This document shows positions 25,284 to 32,635 of a DNA stretch of 50,138 nt, piece after piece (position 1 is the stretch's first letter; each line of letters starts with the position of its first letter). Under the pieces are notes generated by a model that had not been told where the DNA came from, made no database searches, and worked only from the letters and a program-made list of their open reading frames with translations. The stretch is from Puniceicoccales bacterium Verruco_01 (GTDB taxonomy: Bacteria; Verrucomicrobiota; Verrucomicrobiia; Opitutales; Oceanipulchritudinaceae), in assembly GCA_001604565.1 (NCBI GenBank), contig LVBV01000013.1, forward strand, positions 1 to 50,138, written 5' to 3'. The translations under genes and the position numbers were made by a program.

Positions 25284-26456
25284 TTATGAAAGACCCTTGC
25301 TGCGCACGCTTGCGGCGACGTCGAGGGGCCGCTTCGCATCGCCCGCGAGGTAGATTGTCTGCGTCGGGAACGCCATGTCGATTCCTTCGTCGTTCAAACG
25401 GCGCAGGAGCTGGAAATTGAACCATTCGGTGTAGGCCATGTAGTCCCACCAGTTGGGTGACGCGTACCAGTAGATCACCTGCACGTTGAGGCTGGAGTCG
25501 TTGAACTCGCTGAAGTGGACGCGCGGGGGTGTGGCCGGGTCGGTCACGCTGCCGGATTCGGTGCGCCCTCCCTGCATCGGGGGCACGGCGAGGATTTCGC
25601 CGACGATCTGTTTGGCGCGCGCGACCTTGTCGGGAGTGGTGTCGTAGGTGAGGGTGACGTTCAGCAGGCGTCGGATGCTCCGGCGGCGTCCCACGTTCAC
25701 GATCGTCTTGTCCGCCATCTGGCCGTTGGGGATCGTGACGAGGCTGCCGTCGAAGGTACGGATCCGCGTGGAGCGCAGGCCAACCTCCTCCACGATGCCG
25801 TCGATGCCGTCCACTTGGATGCGCTCGTCGATCGTGAAGGGTTTGTCCGCGATGATGACGACCGATCCGAAGACGTTCTTGATGGAGTCCTGCGCGGCGA
25901 GGGCTACGGCCAAGCCGCCGATGCCGAGTCCCGCGATGAGCGAGGAAACCTGCTCGTGGCTCACCACCTGCACAACCTGCACGACGAGGAGCACCAGCAC
26001 CACCACCCTCAGCGTGGTCCGCAGGATCGGAACCAGCATGTCGTCCATCTTGCCCTCGGTCTTCGCGGCGTGCCGGGCGAAGGCCTGGGTCGCCACCTCG
26101 GCCATCCGCCACGCGAAGAGGCCGCCCACCGCCGTGAAGAGCAGGCGGAAGACCGTGTCGATCGTGGGGGCGAAGTTGCCGGAAATCTCCACGAAGCGGC
26201 TCCCGATGTAGAGGCCCAGAGCGATCGAGAAGAACCCCATCGTCCGGGATGTGGCGCGCAGGATCGCCGCCGAGGCGGGGCGCTCGCGCCGGTCGGCCCT
26301 GCGTGCGAAGGCAAGGAAGACCGCCCCCGCGAGCTTGCCCGCGGCGTATGCCGCGAGGACCGCGAGGAAAAAATGCGTCCAGTGAGCCGGGGTCGTGTCG
26401 AGAACCCGGGCTGTGGTTTCTGCGGCGGGAGCCGCTTGTGCGATTGTGGTGATCAT
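25284..26456 (-). CDS. Small-conductance mechanosensitive channel (MscS family)
   Basis: A 390-residue inner-membrane channel that opens under membrane tension and lets solutes out after osmotic downshock. There are about five hydrophobic segments: one near residues 27-50, two near 70-125, one near 147-168, and the pore-lining helix 'LIAGLGIGGLAVALAAQDSIKN' (about 170-191, here quoted in part). The Gly/Ala-packed pattern of that helix is the MscS hallmark. The cytosolic beta domain follows with 'FTIDERIQVDGIDGIVEEVGLRSTRIRT' and 'VTIPNGQMADKTIVN'. It is longer than E. coli MscS (286) because of the extra N-terminal helices. It is wedged between hisB and hisH on the same strand, directly abutting hisH. 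Confidence 0.93.
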   Translation of the reverse strand: MITTIAQAAPAAETTARVLDTTPAHWTHFFLAVLAAYAAGKLAGAVFLAFARRADRRERPASAAILRATSRTMGFFSIALGLYIGSRFVEISGNFAPTIDTVFRLLFTAVGGLFAWRMAEVATQAFARHAAKTEGKMDDMLVPILRTTLRVVVLVLLVVQVVQVVSHEQVSSLIAGLGIGGLAVALAAQDSIKNVFGSVVIIADKPFTIDERIQVDGIDGIVEEVGLRSTRIRTFDGSLVTIPNGQMADKTIVNVGRRRSIRRLLNVTLTYDTTPDKVARAKQIVGEILAVPPMQGGRTESGSVTDPATPPRVHFSEFNDSSLNVQVIYWYASPNWWDYMAYTEWFNFQLLRRLNDEGIDMAFPTQTIYLAGDAKRPLDVAASVRSKGLS

Positions 26457-26543
26457 CCGGAAAGTGGCTTTTTCTATCCCGTGAAAAGAATCTGCGTCCG
26501 GGAGGAGGCAGAGAGCGGGGGAGAGGCTTCGGGGGCGGCGCGC

Positions 26544-27140
26544 CTAGAGAAGACCCTTGGTGGAGGGAAGCGCGCCCTGTCGTCGCGGATCCACGCGGCA
26601 GGCGGCGTCCAGCGCCCGGGCGAATCCCTTGAAAACGGCCTCGGCCACGTGGTGCGGCTCGCTCCCGTATTCCAGCTTCACGTGGACGTTCGCGCCCGCG
26701 CTGTTGGCGAATCCCTGAAAGAACTCGCGCAGGAGCCCCACGTTGAAGTCGCGGACAAAGGTGACGGGGATGTCGGCGTCGTACACCAGCATTGCGCGCC
26801 CGCCCATGTCCACCACGGCCCGGACGAGGGTCTCGTCCATCGGCTGGTAGAAGAAGCCGTAGCGGGCGATCCCGGCCTTGGCGCCGAGGGCCTGTTTGAA
26901 GGCTGTGCCCAGGGCGATGCCGAAGTCCTCCACGAGGTGGTGGTAATCCACCTCGATGTCGCCCTGCGCCTTTGCCGTGAGGTCGAAGAGGCCGTGCGCG
27001 GCAAAGAGCGTCAGCATGTGGTCGAAGAAGGGAATGCCGGTGTCCACCGAGGCCGCGCCGGTCCCGTCAATGGCGAGGGAGAGGGAGATTTTGGTCTCCT
27101 TCGTGTCGCGGGTGACTGTCGCTATGCGTTCTTCCGCCAT
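26544..27140 (-). CDS. hisB: Imidazoleglycerol-phosphate dehydratase
   Basis: HisB dehydrates imidazole glycerol phosphate to imidazole acetol phosphate, the step after HisH/HisF. This is the single-domain form of 198 residues, without the histidinol phosphatase of enterobacterial HisB. The Mn-binding motifs are clear: '[16 protein letters not shown]' (about 36-51), '[15 protein letters not shown]' (about 65-79) and '[18 protein letters not shown]' near the C-terminus. The gene overlaps the 3' end of hisC by 19 bases, so the two are co-transcribed and probably coupled. Confidence 0.96.
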   Translation of the reverse strand: MAEERIATVTRDTKETKISLSLAIDGTGAASVDTGIPFFDHMLTLFAAHGLFDLTAKAQGDIEVDYHHLVEDFGIALGTAFKQALGAKAGIARYGFFYQPMDETLVRAVVDMGGRAMLVYDADIPVTFVRDFNVGLLREFFQGFANSAGANVHVKLEYGSEPHHVAEAVFKGFARALDAACRVDPRRQGALPSTKGLL

Positions 27141-28225
27141 GTGTCGAGCACCTCCAGGAGGCGAAGCATGTCCTCCGGGAGGCCAATGCTGATTCGCAGG
27201 AAGCTGTCCGTCAAGGCATCGTCCGGGAAATAGCGGACGAGGATGCGGTTTTCCTTCAGGAACTCGTAGCAGGAACGCGCCGTTGCCGCGCCGGGTTTTT
27301 GCGAGGGTGAGGAAGGCTCGGCGAAGACGAAGTTGCCGCCGCTCTCGTGGACGAAGATGTTCCGCTCGCGCAGCGCCTTCAGGAAGCTCGCGCGTGTTTC
27401 CAGAATCTTCGCGATGAGGCGTGCGTGGTAGGGCTCGTCCCTCAGGGCCGCGAGGGCCACCGCCTGATCGAGACGGCTCACATTGTAACTGTCGCGCACC
27501 TTGTCCATGAGGGCGATGATTTCCGCCGAGGCGAGCGCATAGCCCGCGCGCGCCCCCGCAAGGCCGTAGCTCTTGGACATCGAGCGCGCGATGACGACGT
27601 TCGGCAACTCTTTCAGGAGCCGCACGCAGTTGTCGCTCGCGAAGTCCGCATACGTCTCGTCGATCACGAAGACCCCTGAAAAACCTTCCGCCGCGCGGCG
27701 AATGTCGGCATAAGCGAATTCCACGCCCGTCGGCGCGTTGGGGCTAGTCAGGAGAAAGAGGTTCGCCTTGCTGGCGGCGATCTTCTCCACCGGCAGAACC
27801 ATGTTGCGGGGAAAGGGGATCGTCTCCATCGCGGCGTCCTGAATCTTCGCGAGGACCGGGTAGAGCGTGTAGCTCGGCTGGCTCATGCCCGCCGCAAAGC
27901 CCCCGCCCGCGAAGACGCGCATGAGGACGGCGAGGATTTCGTCGCAGCCGTTGCCGAAGAAAACCTCGTCGGGGCTCACGCCGTGCTTTTGGGCAAGAAA
28001 TTCGCGCAGGGCCCGGCTCGTTGGGTTCGGGTAGAGGCGCAGGCGCGCCACTTCCTCGGCCACCGCCGTCGCCACGGAGGGACTCGGCTCGTAGGGCAGT
28101 TCGTTCGTGTTCAGCTTGATCCAGCCGCCGCCCTCGGGTTGCATTCCGGGGACGTACGCGCGCATGGAGCGCACCTGCGGCACGGCAAGGTCGTCGGCCC
28201 GCCAGTTTTTCTTCACGCTCTTCAT
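27122..28225 (-). CDS. hisC: Histidinol-phosphate aminotransferase
   Basis: HisC transaminates imidazole acetol phosphate with glutamate to histidinol phosphate. From the ATG at 28225 the protein has 367 residues, a normal length. Class I/II aminotransferase marks are '[16 protein letters not shown]', '[10 protein letters not shown]', 'LTSPNAPTG' with the substrate-binding Asn, '[11 protein letters not shown]' with the pyridine-contacting Asp, and '[17 protein letters not shown]' carrying the Schiff-base Lys. The longer in-frame region upstream (to 28510) lies inside the ligase gene and is excluded. It leads directly into hisB with a 19-base overlap. Confidence 0.95.
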   Translation of the reverse strand: MKSVKKNWRADDLAVPQVRSMRAYVPGMQPEGGGWIKLNTNELPYEPSPSVATAVAEEVARLRLYPNPTSRALREFLAQKHGVSPDEVFFGNGCDEILAVLMRVFAGGGFAAGMSQPSYTLYPVLAKIQDAAMETIPFPRNMVLPVEKIAASKANLFLLTSPNAPTGVEFAYADIRRAAEGFSGVFVIDETYADFASDNCVRLLKELPNVVIARSMSKSYGLAGARAGYALASAEIIALMDKVRDSYNVSRLDQAVALAALRDEPYHARLIAKILETRASFLKALRERNIFVHESGGNFVFAEPSSPSQKPGAATARSCYEFLKENRILVRYFPDDALTDSFLRISIGLPEDMLRLLEVLDTWRKNA

Positions 28226-28296
28226 GAGGGAAACTCTTCTAGCGCGGGGAGGAGCCCGGCGCAAAACTTCTTTGCGGGAGGGCTTCGGGCCGCCTG

Positions 28297-29214
28297 CTAC
28301 GGAAAGAAGGCTTCCGGCGGCACGGGGCTGCGGATTCCGGCGAGGGCTTCCCTCACCGCCGCCACGTCGTGCCAGACTCCGGCGAGCGCCGCCGAGAGGG
28401 CGGGGGTGGTCTCCGAGCCGGTGACGGTGGCGATTTTCCCCTCCTTCACGGTGAGTTGATACCCTCCGCGTGTCGCCGCCCGGTAGTCCGGCGAGTTGCC
28501 GAGAGTCCACGCCGCACCCCGGTACTTCGCCGCAAGGGTTTCGATGGCCATTGCCTCCTGCTCCGAAAAGGCGCGCACCGGTTCACGGGAAAGGCCGAGA
28601 GCCTCCGCAAGGGCGTTCCCGAAAGCGTCCGCAAAGGCGTGGATGGAGGCAAAGCACTCCGGGAAAAGCTCTGCAAGGTTCGCGACGGGCCTGGGCTCGG
28701 AGCGAACGGCACGGCTTTCCACGCACTCCCCCGGAACGGCGAGGAGCCGCGCGAGCGCCGCGAGGTCCGCCGAGAAAAGGAGGGTGCCGTGATAAAGCAG
28801 GCGTCCTTTCTTTAGATGCGCCGCCCCGCCGGAGATTTTCCTTTCCCGGCAGTAGAGCGCGCCCTTGCCCCCGTGCGTTGCCGGAATCCCGAGGGTCCTG
28901 AGCGCCGCGAGGACCGGCGCCGTCATCCGGTCAAAGTCGATCGAGGCCCCCTCCCCGGGGGGCGCGAGGATCGTGAAATTCAGGTTCCCGAGGTCGTGGT
29001 ATACCGTTCCGCCGCCGGAATCGCGCCGCAGGATGGGGAGGCCGCGCCGCGCCGCCTCCGGGAGGTCCGCCTCCCGGCAGAGGATCTGGTGCCGCCCGGC
29101 GACAAGACAGGAAGCATTTCGCCAGAGTCGCAGGACCGGCTCCTTGACATCCATGAGCCATTCCTCCGCCGCGAGGTTGAAGGCGGGATCGGTCCGCTCG
29201 TCCGCGATTCTCAT
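28297..29214 (-). CDS. Lipoate-protein ligase A-like protein
   Basis: A 305-residue member of the LplA/BirA/LipB fold. The three ligase motifs are present: 'LPILRRDSGGGTVYHDLGNLNF' (about 59-80; key residues RR and GGGTVYHD), 'ERKISGGAAHLKKGRLLYHGTLL' with the Lys that contacts the acyl-adenylate (about residue 126), and the intervening Asn-rich strand. Such enzymes activate lipoate or octanoate with ATP and attach it to 2-oxoacid dehydrogenases or GcvH. The C-terminal part (about 210-305) could be the small accessory domain of LplA. The ATG overlaps the stop of the PfkB-like gene as ATGA, so translation is coupled. Which acid and which acceptor it uses cannot be told. Confidence 0.85.
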   Translation of the reverse strand: MRIADERTDPAFNLAAEEWLMDVKEPVLRLWRNASCLVAGRHQILCREADLPEAARRGLPILRRDSGGGTVYHDLGNLNFTILAPPGEGASIDFDRMTAPVLAALRTLGIPATHGGKGALYCRERKISGGAAHLKKGRLLYHGTLLFSADLAALARLLAVPGECVESRAVRSEPRPVANLAELFPECFASIHAFADAFGNALAEALGLSREPVRAFSEQEAMAIETLAAKYRGAAWTLGNSPDYRAATRGGYQLTVKEGKIATVTGSETTPALSAALAGVWHDVAAVREALAGIRSPVPPEAFFP

Positions 29215-30149
29215 GACAGGCGCCCGTCCTTCGCAAGAGCCGCCGTCACCGCCTCGCGCGGGGGGATCGCCTCCTGTGTGCCGCCTCCGGCGAGCGCCGC
29301 TGCGTGCAGGGCGTAAAGCGCCGCGCCGCGCAGTCCGCCCCCGGCGTCGAGCTCCGCCGCAAGGCTCCCCGCGAAGACCGCCGCCCGGCAGGGGCCCGCG
29401 CCGGAGTAGGGCCCGGTGACGAGTTTGAAGCCCGCCTCCCGCTCGCTCACAAAGGCGCCGCGCGGCCCGAGGTCGATCACGGCGCTCCCCGGCAGGCACG
29501 CGGTGCAAAGGGCGGCGAGTTTCGCATCCGGCAGGGCGTGGAGCGCGCTTTCGGAAAAGTCGGCAAACCCGGCGGAGGGCTCCTGCGACGCCAAAAGGGC
29601 GAGGGCCGCGCCGCCGGCGATTGTCAGGTCCGCGAGCGGCGCGAGAACCTTGAGCGCCTCGCCCCGCGCAGGCGCCGCGTGCAGGATCGTCCGCACGCGC
29701 CGTTCCCTCGCCGTGGCAAGGAGCTTCTGCGTGGCTCGGGGGTTGGCCTCGCACTGGGCAAGGAGAATGTCCGCCCTGTCCAGAAGGCGCAGGAGTTCCT
29801 CCCCGGCCTCGAAGAGGGCGTTGGCCGCCGCCGCCGTGGCGCGCAGGTAACGCCCGTCGTCCGCGGCGATCGTCGCGGCGGTGCCGGTGGGGCAACCCTC
29901 GTGCCGCGCAAGGTGTGCCGCAATGCCGGAACGGGCGAGAAGGGTGCCAAGGGTCCGCGCGTCGGGGTCGTCCCCCACCGCCGCCGCGATCTCCACAGCC
30001 GCTCCGGCGCGCCGCGCCGCGAGGGCCTCCATTCCGCCGAGGGCGCCGATCTCGATTGTGGCGCTGGCGGGAACGTCGCCGCCCTCCTCCGGGAGGAGGA
30101 CGCAGTGCTGGACGCGGTCGAGCGCGAGACTTCCGGCGACGAGGATCAA
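29211..30149 (-). CDS. PfkB-like ribokinase-family protein lacking the catalytic Asp
   Basis: I place the start at the TTG at 30149, which has GGGAGA about 10 bases upstream and gives 312 residues, the normal PfkB size. It begins directly with 'ILVAGSLALDRV', the family's first strand. 'VGDDPDARTLGTLLARSGI' and the later 'AVIDLGPRGAFV' keep the fold recognisable. The second PfkB signature, which usually ends GAGD with the catalytic Asp, reads 'GPYSGAGPCRAAVFAGSL': Pro replaces Asp. The N-terminal substrate-binding Gly-Gly/Asn motif is also degenerate ('GALGGMEAL'). It may be inactive as a kinase, or catalyse differently. It is the first gene of the lplA-his run. Confidence 0.75.
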   Translation of the reverse strand: MILVAGSLALDRVQHCVLLPEEGGDVPASATIEIGALGGMEALAARRAGAAVEIAAAVGDDPDARTLGTLLARSGIAAHLARHEGCPTGTAATIAADDGRYLRATAAAANALFEAGEELLRLLDRADILLAQCEANPRATQKLLATARERRVRTILHAAPARGEALKVLAPLADLTIAGGAALALLASQEPSAGFADFSESALHALPDAKLAALCTACLPGSAVIDLGPRGAFVSEREAGFKLVTGPYSGAGPCRAAVFAGSLAAELDAGGGLRGAALYALHAAALAGGGTQEAIPPREAVTAALAKDGRLS

Positions 30150-30205
30150 GGCTTGGGATTCTCCCGCATGAAAATGGCGCGAAATGAGCCCCCCTGCAAG
30201 AGGAT

Positions 30206-30245
30206 GTGCGCGCACGAAGCCCCGCTTTTCCATTGCCGGGCAATG
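30206..30245. promoter_or_regulatory. Two perfect palindromes in a divergent promoter region
   Basis: GTGCGCGCAC (30206-30215) and CATTGCC-G-GGCAATG (30231-30245) both lie in the 119-bp gap between the PfkB-like gene (minus) and the unrecognised gene starting at 30269 (plus). The second, a 7-bp inverted repeat around a single base, has the form of an operator for a dimeric repressor. No regulator gene is adjacent. Confidence 0.35.
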
Positions 30246-30268
30246 CCCCGATTGCCAGAACTCCTTGC

Positions 30269-31312
30269 ATGAGCTGTGCAAAGAACGAGGTTTCCATCGC
30301 TCCCGAGACTTGGACGCTGCTGTATTCGCAGGCGGAAAAACTGCGTCTTTTGAAGCCGTGGAAGAAGCTCTACGATTCGGACTTCTTCGGCATCCGGGAC
30401 GCGGAGAGCGGGCAGATCGTTTGGTTCGCCGTTCTTGGCGCGCTTGGCGAGGTGTTCTCCCTCGCGGTGTACGTTGGTGACGCGGGGCTGGACAGTTATC
30501 TCAGGATTGCCTCGCTAGAAGGGGAGAATCCCCCCCACCAGATCGCGCTCAAGATGAACTGCATGATGGTGGAGTTCGTTCTGAAAAAGGAACTGACAAG
30601 GGAAGATCGCGAGGCTCTGGATGCCAGCGGCTTCATCCCTCCTGCACGCGCGCGGGTGGCCCAGTTCCGCAGCACTCATCCCGGATACGGACCCTGGCTC
30701 CTCGATTCTGGGGAGGCCGCTCTCCTTTCAAGGGTGCTTCCGGATGCCGTGGAAATCATTGGCCGGTTGTTGGAGGATCATGCTCTTCTGGGCAAGGAGT
30801 CCGGTGAGGAACGCATTCCCTTCTTCGTCCGGGCGGGCGCCGGGCTCAAATTGGAGCGGTTCGACCTGCCGGAGGTGATGGAGCCCGAGCCGCAAAGCAG
30901 TTTTGAATTCACTGAATTCGAGGCGGCTCGGGTTCGGGCATCCGCAAAGCCTTCCGATGCCGAATGGCATGTGGGGTTCCTGATGATGGGCGGAATGATC
31001 GAAGGGGAGGACGGGCGGCCCTTCCCGGCGGGCGCGTTTCTCTGCATGGATGTGACCAGCGATAAAATTTACAGCCCCGTGGTCTATCAGCCCGACATTC
31101 CGCAGGGAACCCTTGCGGCGCAGGCTCTCCTCGGCGCCATTCGCGAATCGGGAACCATTCCTGCGACCGTTCTTTGCGAGGAACCTGAATGGCTGAACGG
31201 AATGCTCTCGATTACCGACGCATTGGACATCCATCTGTTGCGGGGCACATCTGCGATCCTCAGCAAAGTGGGCGATATGATGAGTTCAGCCATGCGTGGT
31301 AGGGGTCGCTGA
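30269..31312 (+). CDS. Hypothetical protein
   Basis: A 347-residue soluble protein with no signal peptide or membrane segment. The first 85 residues ('LYSQAEKLRLLKPWKKLYDSDFFGI', in part, then 'GQIVWFAVLGALGEVFSLAVYVG') suggest a small alpha/beta domain with a pattern I have seen in proteins of unknown function. The second half contains 'EWHVGFLMMGGMIEGEDGRPFPAGAFLCMDV' (quoted here in part) and ends in 'LHLLRG'-like helical sequence with 'HLLRGTSAILSKVGDMM'. A related second copy of the domain seems possible. I cannot name the family with confidence. The gene is monocistronic: divergent from pfkB-like and convergent with the mannanase gene, 15 bases apart. Confidence 0.72.
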   Translation: MSCAKNEVSIAPETWTLLYSQAEKLRLLKPWKKLYDSDFFGIRDAESGQIVWFAVLGALGEVFSLAVYVGDAGLDSYLRIASLEGENPPHQIALKMNCMMVEFVLKKELTREDREALDASGFIPPARARVAQFRSTHPGYGPWLLDSGEAALLSRVLPDAVEIIGRLLEDHALLGKESGEERIPFFVRAGAGLKLERFDLPEVMEPEPQSSFEFTEFEAARVRASAKPSDAEWHVGFLMMGGMIEGEDGRPFPAGAFLCMDVTSDKIYSPVVYQPDIPQGTLAAQALLGAIRESGTIPATVLCEEPEWLNGMLSITDALDIHLLRGTSAILSKVGDMMSSAMRGRGR

Positions 31313-31327
31313 ACGCAGGACCTTGGC

Positions 31328-32503
31328 CTATTTTGCGCCGTCTTCCCGGTACATCGGCGGCAGGTCGCCTTCCAGAAGGATCGTCCCTCCTTTTGCGAAC
31401 TTCACGAAATCCTCCGCGGAAAGCTGACCGGGGAACGGGGCGAAGTAATGCTCCTGTTTTTCGAGCGATGCGTTGGCGTTCCTCCAGACGAGGACCCACG
31501 CCATGCTGCGGGTTTCTCCGTTCGCGGTGAGGGCGGGCAGAAGGTGCCCCGTCCACCAGTTGGCCACCGGGATCGCCTCCACGCCTGTCTCGGTGAGGGC
31601 GGGCAGCTTCCCCCTTTTTTTCGCGAGGAGGGCCAGCTCCGTCAGGGCTTTCGCAAAGTCCGCTCTTTTCGCTTCGAGGGTCTGCGCCTTGTCCCCCTCG
31701 CGCGGGGGCCGGGCGTCCTCGTAGTCGTCCAGGCCCATCACGTCCACGTACTCGTCGCCAGGCCAGCCGTAGAGGTAGTCCCGCTCGAAGTGAGTCAGGT
31801 CGATGCGGCTCTTGTCCGGCGAGAAGGCGTAGAGGAGGTTGTGCACACCCTTCACGTCGCGCAGGTAGTGCACCGTGAAGCGCCAGAGGGCGATGTAGTC
31901 CGCCTCCGCGGTGTGTGCCTTTCCCCACCAGAACCAGTCGCCGTTGTGCTCGTGCCAAGGGCGGAAGACAACGGGCATCGGCGCGAGGGACTTGAAAAAG
32001 TCCGCGAGGGCGTCCAAGCGGGTGAGGAACGCCTCGTGGCTCTCCCCGCCGGGCAGAATCGTGGCGGCGGCGGGTGTGACATCGTAAAAACCCTTGCCGG
32101 AAACGGGGTTCCCCGCATGCCAGGAAAAGGTGACGACGCCCCCGCGCGCAAAGGCCTGCCGCGAGAATTCGCCAAGGGTTTCGGCGTTCAGGCGCGGACC
32201 TGCGATGTCCTTGTTCGGGCCGGAGGGCTCCAACGCCCCGGCGTCCCAGCCGTACACCGCGGGATAGTCCCCCGTCACGGCGCGCACATCCGAACGATCC
32301 TTCTCCCCGATCCATTCGTGCCCGTAGGCAAGGTCGTCCTGATGACCGAAGAGAATGCCCTTTTCCCCCACGCGGAAGAGATTGTGGTACAAGGCGCGGG
32401 TTTCCGCCGTGGCGGCTGCGTCGATGGGAGCGGGGAGGTCTTGCGCGGCGGCGGAAAGGTTCATCAGGGGGAATAGCAGGAGGAGGGCGCGAGGGGTTTT
32501 CAT
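31328..32503 (-). CDS. Exported glycoside hydrolase family 26 beta-mannanase
   Basis: A 391-residue enzyme with a signal peptide ('MKTPRALLLLFPLMNLSAAAQ', cut after about residue 20). GH26 enzymes cleave beta-1,4-mannans by a retaining mechanism. The acid/base Glu185 stands in 'VVFRPWHEHNGDWFWWG' and the nucleophile Glu305 in 'LPALTETGVEAI'; the His of WHEHNG and the aromatic patch after it are family hallmarks. 'GILFGHQDDLAYG' near residue 49 is the typical opening of the barrel. No Cys follows the signal cleavage, so it is probably periplasmic or secreted rather than lipidated. It would help degrade plant or algal mannan, which suits the large TonB receptor in the window, although the two are 28 kb apart. 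Confidence 0.92.
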   Translation of the reverse strand: MKTPRALLLLFPLMNLSAAAQDLPAPIDAAATAETRALYHNLFRVGEKGILFGHQDDLAYGHEWIGEKDRSDVRAVTGDYPAVYGWDAGALEPSGPNKDIAGPRLNAETLGEFSRQAFARGGVVTFSWHAGNPVSGKGFYDVTPAAATILPGGESHEAFLTRLDALADFFKSLAPMPVVFRPWHEHNGDWFWWGKAHTAEADYIALWRFTVHYLRDVKGVHNLLYAFSPDKSRIDLTHFERDYLYGWPGDEYVDVMGLDDYEDARPPREGDKAQTLEAKRADFAKALTELALLAKKRGKLPALTETGVEAIPVANWWTGHLLPALTANGETRSMAWVLVWRNANASLEKQEHYFAPFPGQLSAEDFVKFAKGGTILLEGDLPPMYREDGAK

Positions 32504-32534
32504 CTTCCGTAGGAGGCGCGGGCGGCCGCAATCA

Positions 32535-32571
32535 TCCCGGTTCATCCAAACCGCCGGGAAATCCCTGTCAA
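32535..32571 (-). promoter_or_regulatory. Possible promoter of the mannanase gene with overlapping inverted repeat
   Basis: On the minus strand a perfect -35 TTGACA (32566-32571) lies about 60 bases before the mannanase ATG, but no good -10 follows at 17 bases. An inverted repeat TCCCGG (32535-32540) / CCGGGA (32554-32559) covers the expected spacer and -10 and could be an operator. Confidence 0.28.
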
Positions 32572-32635
32572 GGCGCATGCGGGCAGGCTCAAAAACGCTT
32601 TGCCAAGGGTGGCGTGGTGCGGATAGAGGTGTATC

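Noticed and set aside
25515-27233. 572-residue plus-strand ORF antisense to the MscS channel and hisB
   Set aside because: Low-complexity His/Asp/Val-rich translation opposite two genes with intact motifs.
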